Below, piece after piece: positions 10,769 through 16,244 of a stretch of 27,916 nt of DNA. Each line of letters opens with the position of its first letter. Position 1 is the stretch's first letter. The stretch covers positions 1 through 27,916 of the IMG/VR virus record IMGVR_UViG_3300009170_000021; one strand, written 5' to 3'. Position numbers and translations under genes: made by a program. A model generated the notes under the pieces. The model had not been told where the DNA came from and made no database searches. It was given only the letters and a program-made list of their open reading frames with translations. Source of the DNA: a virus.

Positions 10769-11065
10769 ATGTCTAAGAACACCAAAAACCAAGTCGTGAT
10801 GAACGTTGAATTGAATGTTGAAAAGCGTAAGGCCGGTCGGCCGGTTGGCAGCGGTATCAATCCAGAATCGGCTCGTCAGAAGCGTTTGACCGAAATTGCG
10901 AATCGTATCGCAAGTGGTGAAGTAATTAAGCGCGGTCGACCAGCAGGTACTGTGAACCCGGAATCGAAGCGTCAAATGCGAATTGCCGAATTGAACGCTA
11001 AAAAAGCAATGGGAGGTGGAAAGCCCGGCCGCCCTAAAAAAGTTGTCGAATCTGTCGAGGCGTAA
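10769..11065 (+). CDS. AT-hook-like repeat DNA-binding protein (paralogue 2)
   Basis: A 98-residue basic protein built like the one at 7114: KAGRPVGSGINPESARQKRL, then KRGRPAGTVNPESKRQMRI and KPGRPKKVVESVEA. Three GRP cores (about residues 23, 54 and 86) alternate with short charged helices (TEIANRIASGEV, AELNAKKAMGGG). Minor-groove binding to AT-rich DNA is expected from the motif. The shared NPESKRQ(M/R)R(I/L)AEL segments show that the two genes are paralogues, but the copies have diverged, which argues for distinct roles. The gene is GC-richer than its neighbours and uses CGT/CGG Arg codons rare elsewhere in the window. It ends the second cassette cluster. Confidence 0.75.
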   Translation: MSKNTKNQVVMNVELNVEKRKAGRPVGSGINPESARQKRLTEIANRIASGEVIKRGRPAGTVNPESKRQMRIAELNAKKAMGGGKPGRPKKVVESVEA

Positions 11066-11442
11066 TTTACAAAACGATAAGAATGTGGTGCGACAGGTTC
11101 CGTAAGGAGTCTGTCGTATCTGTGTCGTACGTACGTACCGCTATATAGCACCGTATCTCCCACGCGCGTTGTTATCCATCGATGCGGACCGGGTATGTTA
11201 GCAGGGTGTGGTGTTTTTAATGGGGAGAGTAAACCTTTCCCATCGACAAAATATATACCTATATCCCATAACTTATCCCATTTTCCCATTTTGCCAAACC
11301 TTTTCAAAAGCCACAAAATTGTAAAAAAAGATCTTTAAAACTTTTTGCTATTGAAAAAACATATACCTATATTTATTGTTATGAGTTAACCCAGGTTTCC
11401 TCTCTAAAAACTACATACTAACCTTCAAACATTTAATGATCT
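11066..11442 (+). other. Gene-poor stretch with GC-rich inverted repeats
   Basis: No convincing gene. CGACAG (11091-11096) and CTGTCG (11111-11116) form an inverted repeat with a 14-nt loop. The tract TCGTACGTACGTACC (about 11125-11139) is a tandem of CGTA, followed by the palindrome GCTATATAGC (11140-11149). A weak hairpin, TGGGGA with TTCCCA, lies near 11220-11242. ATATACCTATAT occurs twice (about 11252 and 11361), the second forming a late-type promoter. The left half is clearly GC-richer than the surroundings. A terminator or noncoding RNA region between the early and late blocks is plausible. Confidence 0.5.
11368..11375 (+). promoter_or_regulatory. Late-type promoter element TATATTTA
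   Basis: TATATTTA is followed, after exactly 5 nt, by ATGAGTTAA (11381), the same spacing as the late elements at 12383 and 18016. The ATG reads only Met-Ser-stop, so the transcript probably serves the acidic micro-gene at 11443 or the gene at 11527. Confidence 0.5.
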
Positions 11443-11514
11443 ATGGACGAAGAAGAAAACGAAATCATCTCAGAATGGGATGATGATGAATGGTATCCTC
11501 ATGATGCCTTATAA
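11443..11514 (+). CDS. Possible 23-residue acidic micro-gene
   Basis: MDEEENEIISEWDDDEWYPH followed by DAL. The product is extremely acidic and has two Trp. It has no promoter cassette of its own but lies 68 nt after the late-type element at 11368, and its stop overlaps the next late element (11513-11520). Such short acidic frames may arise by chance, so this is tentative. Confidence 0.3.
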   Translation: MDEEENEIISEWDDDEWYPHDAL

Positions 11515-11520
11515 TATTTA
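11513..11520 (+). promoter_or_regulatory. Late-type promoter element AATATTTA
   Basis: AATATTTA plus TTAACC places the GTG start (11527) 6 nt downstream. No -33 box is visible. With transcription beginning about 6-7 nt after the element, the mRNA would be leaderless. Confidence 0.55.
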
Positions 11521-11526
11521 TTAACC

Positions 11527-12327
11527 GTGAAATTAGTTAATATCCTCAGAGAACTAGAGTACGGTAAAAGACTATTTGCCGATCCATATTCACCCGCTAT
11601 AAAAACTAACAATTCAAAAAGAGCCAAATTTGCTTATTTAATTGGGGATGAACATGAAAAAAATACAGAAGATGAAAATGAATTCTTATCGGGGTTAAGG
11701 TCTTTTACAAAAGCAACAATAGGACAAGGGGTAGATATCCCTTCTATTTTAGTTAGTAACGCCCCAAAGCTCCTATCCTTAAAATCCAAATTTCCCAGGA
11801 TCTTAGACCCCTTAGCATCCACCAACTCAAATGATTTGATTGCTACTCCTCGTGGTAAAAAACTAATCCTCAGGGGAGCTACTATCCCCCTCTCTACATT
11901 TGAAAAACTCAATTGGGATGATTATATTGATCTATCAAAATATGAATTTATAGCAGTTCCCAACCCCGGGTTAGAAGTTGCTCCTCGTAGCCAAAGGGGC
12001 ATCCATTCATTCACTACAGACCCGAGAATCGCTTATAATTTCATTTCAAGGCAATCTCGAGATACCTCTGATCGAGTTCCTATTATTATTGGGATTTCCT
12101 CGGATAATCCAAATTTTATATTTAACCCTGATTTTATGAACACTATATCTTCCTTCACTGAAGATGAAGTTTTATATGTAGGAAATACTTTTAAACCTGA
12201 TTTTTTTATATTGCCTGATGATTTAGCTTATTTTTATAAAATTGGGCCTTATAAAGGAGGAAAAGGAGAAGGCAAGTATGATGATGATTATGAGTTTCCT
12301 ACTGAAGATCCATTAGATTTTAGATAA
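11527..12327 (+). CDS. Putative ADP-ribosyltransferase (R-S-E type)
   Basis: A 266-residue protein with a GTG start that sits 6 nt behind a late-type element. The C-terminal half shows the three marks of R-S-E mono-ADP-ribosyltransferases in the right order: Arg116 in LILRGATIP, Ser161-Thr163 in HSFTTDPRIAYNF, and Glu212/Glu214 in FTEDEVLYVG (ExE). T4 ModA, ModB and Alt use this chemistry to modify host RNA polymerase and ribosomal proteins with NAD+. The N-terminal 100 residues (MKLVNILRELEYGKRLFADP onward) are of unknown type and might be a packaging or targeting segment; a late ART would fit a virion protein injected into the next host. The C-terminal tail is Gly/Asp/Glu-rich. The family call rests on motifs only. 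Confidence 0.5.
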   Translation: MKLVNILRELEYGKRLFADPYSPAIKTNNSKRAKFAYLIGDEHEKNTEDENEFLSGLRSFTKATIGQGVDIPSILVSNAPKLLSLKSKFPRILDPLASTNSNDLIATPRGKKLILRGATIPLSTFEKLNWDDYIDLSKYEFIAVPNPGLEVAPRSQRGIHSFTTDPRIAYNFISRQSRDTSDRVPIIIGISSDNPNFIFNPDFMNTISSFTEDEVLYVGNTFKPDFFILPDDLAYFYKIGPYKGGKGEGKYDDDYEFPTEDPLDFR

Positions 12328-12382
12328 GGTTTGTATATACGGATATTTTGAGGTGAGGTATGTGCAAGTTGGCTTGATCTTG

Positions 12383-12390
12383 GATATTTA
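12383..12390 (+). promoter_or_regulatory. Late-type promoter element GATATTTA
   Basis: GATATTTA, then TTAAC, then the ATG at 12396: a 5-nt gap, identical to that at 18016. No -33 box lies 19 nt upstream. Confidence 0.6.
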
Positions 12391-12395
12391 TTAAC

Positions 12396-12788
12396 ATGCC
12401 AACATACACAAGAACTGATTTAAGAAATGGAGTTACTGCTTCAGCTAATTTATCTGTTGGAGCTACTACTTTTACTTTAATAAATGATATCCCCTATGTA
12501 ACTTATTTTGTTATTGAAGGAACTACTTTTTCTGATCCAAGTTCTCCTTATGGAGGAGTAGCTTATAGACAAGTTTTTAACTCTGCTTCTATTTCTTCTC
12601 TTACAAACTGTACTGTTATAACAGAGTCAATACATGCGGGTTTTATAGTAAATCCGTCATCTACAGCGACTTTTTCCTTTACTCCATCTGTTACCATACC
12701 TGCAAGTCATATTAAGTTTATAGCAACAAATCCTACAGTTTTAAGTGGGTCTGTTACAACAGTTTACGGGGTTAATCTTTCTTATTAA
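12396..12788 (+). CDS. Small beta-rich protein, probable virion component
   Basis: A 130-residue protein low in charge and rich in Thr, Ser and Val (MPTYTRTDLRNGVTASANLS, then VGATTFTLINDIPYVTYFVI). The composition and alternating pattern indicate an all-beta fold such as a head decoration or fibre-tip protein. It has a late-type promoter and uses codons like the tail genes rather than those of the small early genes, which supports a structural role. No family is recognised. A cassette-type promoter follows, so it is a single-gene unit. Confidence 0.6.
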   Translation: MPTYTRTDLRNGVTASANLSVGATTFTLINDIPYVTYFVIEGTTFSDPSSPYGGVAYRQVFNSASISSLTNCTVITESIHAGFIVNPSSTATFSFTPSVTIPASHIKFIATNPTVLSGSVTTVYGVNLSY

Positions 12789-12792
12789 AAAG

Positions 12793-12826
12793 TTTGGCTT
12801 GACAGGCTAAATTTGTTATCTTTAGA
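12793..12826 (+). promoter_or_regulatory. Promoter cassette 21
   Basis: TTTGG (12793-12797), a 19-nt spacer, TATCTTTAGA (12817-12826). The leader (GTGTAAAATAAGAAATAAAA) differs from the common one. Confidence 0.75.
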
Positions 12827-12855
12827 GTGTAAAATAAGAAATAAAATTTAACAAC

Positions 12856-13107
12856 ATGACTATTTCAGCTTTGCCCGAATTGACAAATGAGTTTGCTTCA
12901 AAACTTATTGAGAATGAATGTTCATTTGATGAGCTTATTGTTACTGCTATCATGATTAGAAAATACCTTAAAGCCACTGAAGGTGATCATGTGATGGCTG
13001 CTTTTGATGATGAACATGCTCTTTACTTGATTGTTGACCAATACGGAATTGGTAATTACGAGGAAGCCGAAAAAGATTTGCTTGAGTTTCAAGCTCTCTT
13101 TAACTAA
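12856..13107 (+). CDS. Small acidic helical protein, unknown
   Basis: An 83-residue protein, predicted helical and acidic: MTISALPELTNEFASKLIEN then ECSFDELIVTAIMIRKYLKA and a C-terminal helix (NYEEAEKDLLEFQALFN). It is isolated from the array of region 2-4 yet carries the same promoter type, so it is probably an early or middle gene inserted among late genes. No family is recognised. Confidence 0.65.
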   Translation: MTISALPELTNEFASKLIENECSFDELIVTAIMIRKYLKATEGDHVMAAFDDEHALYLIVDQYGIGNYEEAEKDLLEFQALFN

Positions 13108-13110
13108 GAA

Positions 13111-13144
13111 CTTGGCTCCACACTCTAAGCTTATTATATTTAAA
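13111..13144 (+). promoter_or_regulatory. Promoter cassette 22
   Basis: CTTGG (13111-13115), a 19-nt spacer, TATATTTAAA (13135-13144), then an A-rich leader to the ATG at 13166. Confidence 0.75.
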
Positions 13145-13165
13145 TAAAAATAAAAAATAAAAGTT

Positions 13166-13960
13166 ATGGAATTTCTCACAAGAAACCAAATCAAAGAAGC
13201 AGCGCCTTCAGTTTTTACCTCTCACAAAATGGCAGGTTCTTCAGACAAGTATGTTCACATTCCAACTGACCGCATCATTGATGATATGGAAAAAATGGGA
13301 TGGGGTGTTAGCAAGGCTGTTGAAGTTCGAGCCCGCCGTAACAAAGGTTTCCAAAAACACATGCTAGTTTTTCGTAACCCAGATATTGTAATTGATGGTA
13401 ATGATGGTGACACAGTTTACCCACAAATTCTTATCTCAAACTCTCATGATGGTAAGAATAGCTTTCAATTTACAGCTGGTTTGTTTAGGTTGGTTTGTTC
13501 TAATGGTTTGGTAGTTGCCACTGAGCATTTTGCTGATAAAAAAGTCCGCCATATGGGCTATTCATTTGAAGAAGTTCAAGCAATTGTATCTGAATTGGTA
13601 GGGCAGCTTCCAGTTACTGTTGAGGTAATGAATAAGTTCAAGAGTACTATTTTGTCTCAAGAACAAAAAGTAGAGTTCGCTAAAAAGGCTCTTGAAACTC
13701 GTTTTGAAAAAATTAATGAAAACCAAAATATTATTAAAGACTATGGAATTAATATTGAAGAAGTTCTCAAACCAACTCGCAAGGAGGATGAAGGGAATGA
13801 TTTGTGGAATGTATTTAATGTTCTCCAAGAAAAAATGATTGATGGGGATTTTGAATATGTTAGTGGTGTTAAACTCCGTAAAGCTCGTCGTGTTAAGAAT
13901 TTCAAGCAAGATTTAAAAATTAACAAAGAATTGTATGAAATCGCTTCTCAATTCGTTTGA
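13166..13960 (+). CDS. DUF932-type protein
   Basis: A 264-residue protein matching my memory of the DUF932 (phage/plasmid-like) family: an N-terminal SDKYVHIPTDRIIDDMEKMG, a middle core QILISNSHDGKNSFQFTAGL followed by FRLVCSNGLVVATEHFADKK, and a helical C-terminal part with VEFAKKALETRFEK. The SNSHDGxxSxxxxxGxFRxVCSNGL pattern is the family's best-known stretch. Members are frequent in phages and plasmids, often near replication or recombination genes; their biochemical role is not established to my knowledge. The gene has its own promoter and is followed by a hairpin. Length is typical for the shorter members. Confidence 0.75.
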   Translation: MEFLTRNQIKEAAPSVFTSHKMAGSSDKYVHIPTDRIIDDMEKMGWGVSKAVEVRARRNKGFQKHMLVFRNPDIVIDGNDGDTVYPQILISNSHDGKNSFQFTAGLFRLVCSNGLVVATEHFADKKVRHMGYSFEEVQAIVSELVGQLPVTVEVMNKFKSTILSQEQKVEFAKKALETRFEKINENQNIIKDYGINIEEVLKPTRKEDEGNDLWNVFNVLQEKMIDGDFEYVSGVKLRKARRVKNFKQDLKINKELYEIASQFV

Positions 13961-13987
13961 GATTAATATATATGCCATGTTGTTTGA

Positions 13988-14010
13988 GGGGGAGGTAAAG
14001 TGCCTCCCCC
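13988..14010 (+). terminator. G/C hairpin after the DUF932-type gene
   Basis: GGGGGAGG (13988-13995) and CCTCCCCC (14003-14010) form a perfect 8-bp stem around TAAAGTG. A-rich rather than T-rich sequence follows, so it may terminate weakly or protect the 3' end. Confidence 0.6.
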
Positions 14011-14031
14011 AATAACAAAAAAAGAAAAAAA

Positions 14032-14199
14032 ATGAATAATAACTATAAAGATATTGTTGATGCTGTTTTAAATGAAGCTAATAAGCATGGTCTTGTAACC
14101 GAAGTTAGATCAACAGCAATAGCCTTTATGCTTGAAAACCCAACCTTAGACTCCGGCTCAGCTTATATTATGGCTGGTCAAGAATGGGATATTTGGTAA
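14032..14199 (+). CDS. 55-residue protein of unknown function
   Basis: MNNNYKDIVDAVLNEANKHG then LVTEVRSTAIAFMLENPTLD and SGSAYIMAGQEWDIW. It is predicted helical with a Trp-containing end. No cassette promoter precedes it; the start follows a long A-rich run (CAAAAAAAGAAAAAAA) after the hairpin, so it may depend on read-through. It stops 23 nt before the lipoprotein gene. Not recognised. Confidence 0.6.
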   Translation: MNNNYKDIVDAVLNEANKHGLVTEVRSTAIAFMLENPTLDSGSAYIMAGQEWDIW

Positions 14200-14222
14200 A
14201 AAATTTAATACTTATAATAGAT

Positions 14223-14408
14223 ATGAAAAACTTGTTTGTTGTTATGGCCATTGTGGGTCTCATGGGATGTGGGAACCACGGCGAATGTGAAAACTGTGAA
14301 ACTGCTGCTCAGGATTCAACAGCTCATGTAGCACCTGTTGATTCTGTTCACGAGTTGCTCGACTCACTCGAGACTCTCCCAGCAGAAACTCCAGAGCCAG
14401 CCCAGTAA
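14223..14408 (+). CDS. Small lipoprotein
   Basis: A 61-residue protein: signal peptide MKNLFVVMAIVGLMGC, with lipobox LMGC and Cys16 as the lipidation site, then a short mature part with three more Cys or His-Cys features (GNHGECENCETAAQDS) and a Pro/Glu/Asp-rich tail. The frame is open 13 codons upstream to an ATG at 14184, but that start would bury the signal peptide and overlap the previous gene, so 14223 is preferred. Small lipoproteins in phages include o-spanins and superinfection-exclusion proteins; the acidic, disordered tail fits either, and nothing decides between them. The tRNA cluster starts 10 nt after its stop. Confidence 0.65.
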   Translation: MKNLFVVMAIVGLMGCGNHGECENCETAAQDSTAHVAPVDSVHELLDSLETLPAETPEPAQ

Positions 14409-14417
14409 TGGGCTCTA

Positions 14418-14502
14418 GGTGAGGTGGCAGAGTGGTCTATTGCGGCGGTCTTGAAAACCGTTGTACTGCAAGGTACCGAGAGTTCGAATCTCTCCCTCAC
14501 CG
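14418..14502 (+). tRNA. tRNA-Ser (UGA anticodon)
   Basis: Acceptor arms GGTGAGG (14418-14424) and CCTCACC (14495-14501) pair perfectly. The anticodon loop CTTGAAA gives TGA. The T-arm is GAGAG-TTCGAAT-CTCTC, and the long variable arm is typical of tRNA-Ser. CCA is not encoded (GCCT follows), so it must be added. It reads UCA and, by wobble, other UCN codons, common in the tail genes. Confidence 0.93.
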
Positions 14503-14508
14503 CCTAAA

Positions 14509-14593
14509 GGAAGATTGCCAGAGTGGTTAATGGAGCGGTTTGCTAAACCGTCGTCAAGAAATTGATGCGTTGGTTCGAATCCAACATCTTCCG
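14509..14593 (+). tRNA. tRNA-Ser (GCU anticodon)
   Basis: Acceptor GGAAGAT (14509-14515) pairs with ATCTTCC (14586-14592). The anticodon loop TTGCTAA gives GCT, for AGU/AGC. The long variable arm and the T-arm with GGTTCGAATCC fit tRNA-Ser. CCA is not encoded. Only 6 nt separate it from the preceding tRNA, so they are one transcript. Confidence 0.93.
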
Positions 14594-14616
14594 CCCGAAC
14601 GAAGCAAATAGAGGAT

Positions 14617-14697
14617 GCCCAAGTGGTGGAATGGTAGACACGCTGGTCTTAGGAGCCAGTGCCGAAAGGCGTGAGAGTTCGAGTCTCTCCTTGGGTA
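14617..14697 (+). tRNA. tRNA-Leu (UAG anticodon)
   Basis: Acceptor GCCCAAG (14617-14623) pairs with CTTGGGT (14690-14696, one G-T pair). The anticodon loop CTTAGGA gives TAG, reading CUA and other CUN codons. D-loop TGGTGGAATGGTAGACACGC, a variable arm TGCCGAAAGGCGT and T-arm GAGAGTTCGAGTCTCTC are all as in tRNA-Leu. No CCA is encoded. Confidence 0.93.
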
Positions 14698-14726
14698 CTA
14701 ATTTTTTAAACTTAACCATTAATGTT

Positions 14727-15068
14727 ATGGAATTTCATGTTTCAGATAGGTTTACAGTAGAAGGTAAACAAAAAGTAGCTTTAGTAGATATTGATGAAAC
14801 AATATGTTTCTACCCAGAACAGAGAAGATATGATTTATCTGTTCCTAACAATGAAAATATAGCTAAGATAAATAAACTTTATGATGAAGGTTGGAAAATA
14901 GTTTATTGGACAGCCCGAGGCTCTATTTCAGGTAAAGATTATAGAGAACATACTTTATCTCAACTTAATGAGTGGGGATGTAAATATCATGAACTTAAAT
15001 GTGGGGATGAAAAGCCCCATTTTGATTTAGTAATAGACGACAAAGCTAAAAGAATAGAAGAACTATGA
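14727..15068 (+). CDS. HAD-superfamily phosphatase-like protein
   Basis: A 113-residue protein with all four HAD signs: DIDET (Asp21, Asp23; nucleophile and acid/base), Thr62 and Arg64 in YWTARG (motif II), Lys96 in EKPHFD (motif III) and the Asp pair in VIDDK (104-105, motif IV, Mg2+ binding). It is compact and lacks a large cap, like the phosphatase part of polynucleotide kinases and small phage HAD hydrolases. It probably acts on a small phosphorylated substrate or nucleic-acid end in the cytoplasm; the substrate cannot be told. The frame stays open up into the tRNA genes (ATG at 14562), but a start there would overlap two tRNAs; the ATG at 14727, with A/T-rich sequence before it, is preferred. 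It overlaps the next gene by ATGA. Confidence 0.75.
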   Translation: MEFHVSDRFTVEGKQKVALVDIDETICFYPEQRRYDLSVPNNENIAKINKLYDEGWKIVYWTARGSISGKDYREHTLSQLNEWGCKYHELKCGDEKPHFDLVIDDKAKRIEEL

Positions 15069-15514
15069 AATTCAGAACAGTTGATGGAAAACCGGTAAAT
15101 CCCGTCACCTATACAGCTAAAATGATAGGTGGCGACCCGTTTATAGAAGTCCATATAGGAACGGATTCTCAACGTTATGGGCAAGAAATTATATATGTTA
15201 CTGCTATAGCTTATCGTTACCTAAATAATGGGGTTCATTACATTTTTCAAAAAAGTGTTCTTCCACCTACTAAGGATAATTGGACACGGTTGTGGAAAGA
15301 AACTGAGTTTTCTTTAGAAATGGCTAACTTAATAACTGAGCATATGCCTAGTATTAAGGTTGAAATAGACTTGGATTATAATAATGATGAGTTTTATTTT
15401 AGCAATAAATTAGTTTCAGCTGCTAAGGGATGGGTCACATCTTTAGGTTATAGAGCTAATATTAAACCTGTTAAACAGATAGCTACACGAGCGGCTGATT
15501 ATCACTGCAAATAA
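15065..15514 (+). CDS. YkuK/DUF458-type RNase H-like protein
   Basis: A 149-residue protein with EVHIGTDSQRYG (Asp34 in a GTDS motif), the ETEFSLEMANLI helix, an IDLDYN strand (Asp102) and a C-terminal VTSLGYRANIKPVKQIATRA followed by AD. This order matches the YkuK (DUF458) family, thought to have an RNase H-like fold with acidic residues at the active site. A nuclease or resolvase-like role on phage nucleic acid is possible, but activity is not established for the family as far as I know. It starts inside the stop of the HAD gene (ATGA), so the two are translationally coupled and perhaps act in the same pathway. Confidence 0.75.
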   Translation: MKFRTVDGKPVNPVTYTAKMIGGDPFIEVHIGTDSQRYGQEIIYVTAIAYRYLNNGVHYIFQKSVLPPTKDNWTRLWKETEFSLEMANLITEHMPSIKVEIDLDYNNDEFYFSNKLVSAAKGWVTSLGYRANIKPVKQIATRAADYHCK

Positions 15515-15520
15515 TATTTA
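15513..15520 (+). promoter_or_regulatory. Late-type promoter element AATATTTA
   Basis: AATATTTA overlaps the stop of the YkuK-type gene and is followed by TAATTAAC and the ATG at 15529, an 8-nt gap. No -33 box is visible. Confidence 0.5.
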
Positions 15521-15528
15521 TAATTAAC

Positions 15529-15969
15529 ATGCCTATTGATCCTGATAAAGTTTTTGATCTATTTGGGGGTAAAGGAGGGTTAGACCCTAAGGGACCTGAT
15601 TATGTCAGTCCTACTTCCTTACCTAAGATAGATTATAATGACCCATTAACTATGCTTAAAATGTTTAAGAAGATGATTATGAATTATACTTCTTATAATA
15701 AAGGGTTAACTTTAATGTTTAAACAAGTTGATCCTAAATTAGATGTTAAAGAGATAGAAAGGGCAGGTGAGGCTATGTTATATGAAAGAGCTTACACTTA
15801 TATAAGCAAGTTTAAAGTAAAGGATAAAAAGTCCCAAGAAGTCTTAACTTCATATATGGATAGTGAATTAGAAGTTGCCTTTAAATTATCTATTAAGTAT
15901 TTTGAAGAAATTGAGGAGTATGAAAAATGTGCCCTCCTAAAAAAAATTTTTGACCTTTCTTCAAAGTAA
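15529..15969 (+). CDS. Conserved phage protein of unknown function
   Basis: A 146-residue, mostly helical protein: a Gly/Pro/Asp-rich beginning (MPIDPDKVFDLFGGKGGLDP), then a helical core (NDPLTMLKMFKKMIMNYTSY) and an acidic C-terminal end (EEIEEYEKCALLKKIFDLSS). The last phrase, EEYEKCALLKKI, recalls UvrB/UvrC-type helical hairpins and also appears in uncharacterised T4-like phage proteins. Late-type promoter upstream. It precedes the HD and sigma-factor genes, so a role in late regulation or assembly is possible. Confidence 0.65.
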   Translation: MPIDPDKVFDLFGGKGGLDPKGPDYVSPTSLPKIDYNDPLTMLKMFKKMIMNYTSYNKGLTLMFKQVDPKLDVKEIERAGEAMLYERAYTYISKFKVKDKKSQEVLTSYMDSELEVAFKLSIKYFEEIEEYEKCALLKKIFDLSSK

Positions 15970-16046
15970 ATTGGCCTTCCCTAAAAGATTTATTAACTTC
16001 AGATTAAATAAAAAAATAAATAATTTTTAAAAAATAAAGGAAAAAA

Positions 16047-16241
16047 ATGAGACAGAGAGGATATATAAATAATCAACTAGATAAGTTAGAAGCTAAAATG
16101 AAGCATATAGATTTTTATGCCTCTAGAAATGACCTAGACAATATTAGAATTGTCTTAGCGGAGTGTTTAGATCAATTAGGAGATGTTAGAGCTTCAATTG
16201 AACGTGAACCTCTTAGCCCTGAAGAACTTAATCGTAAATAA
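16047..16241 (+). CDS. Small helical protein of unknown function
   Basis: A 64-residue protein: MRQRGYINNQLDKLEAKMKH then a helix (RNDLDNIRIVLAECLDQLGD) and a charged end (EREPLSPEELNRK). It has coiled-coil character. AAAGGA lies 5 nt before the start, one of the few Shine-Dalgarno-like sequences in the window. It ends 3 nt before the HD gene, so coupling is likely. The 77-nt gap upstream contains GATTTATTAAC, similar to the late element. No family is recognised. Confidence 0.65.
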   Translation: MRQRGYINNQLDKLEAKMKHIDFYASRNDLDNIRIVLAECLDQLGDVRASIEREPLSPEELNRK

Positions 16242-16244
16242 AAA

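Noticed and set aside
14184-14222. Longer start for the small lipoprotein
   Set aside because: It adds 13 residues before a complete lipoprotein signal peptide and overlaps the preceding gene.
14562-14726. Longer start for the HAD gene, inside tRNA-Ser(GCU)
   Set aside because: It would translate through two tRNA genes. The ATG at 14727 gives a normal HAD N-terminus.
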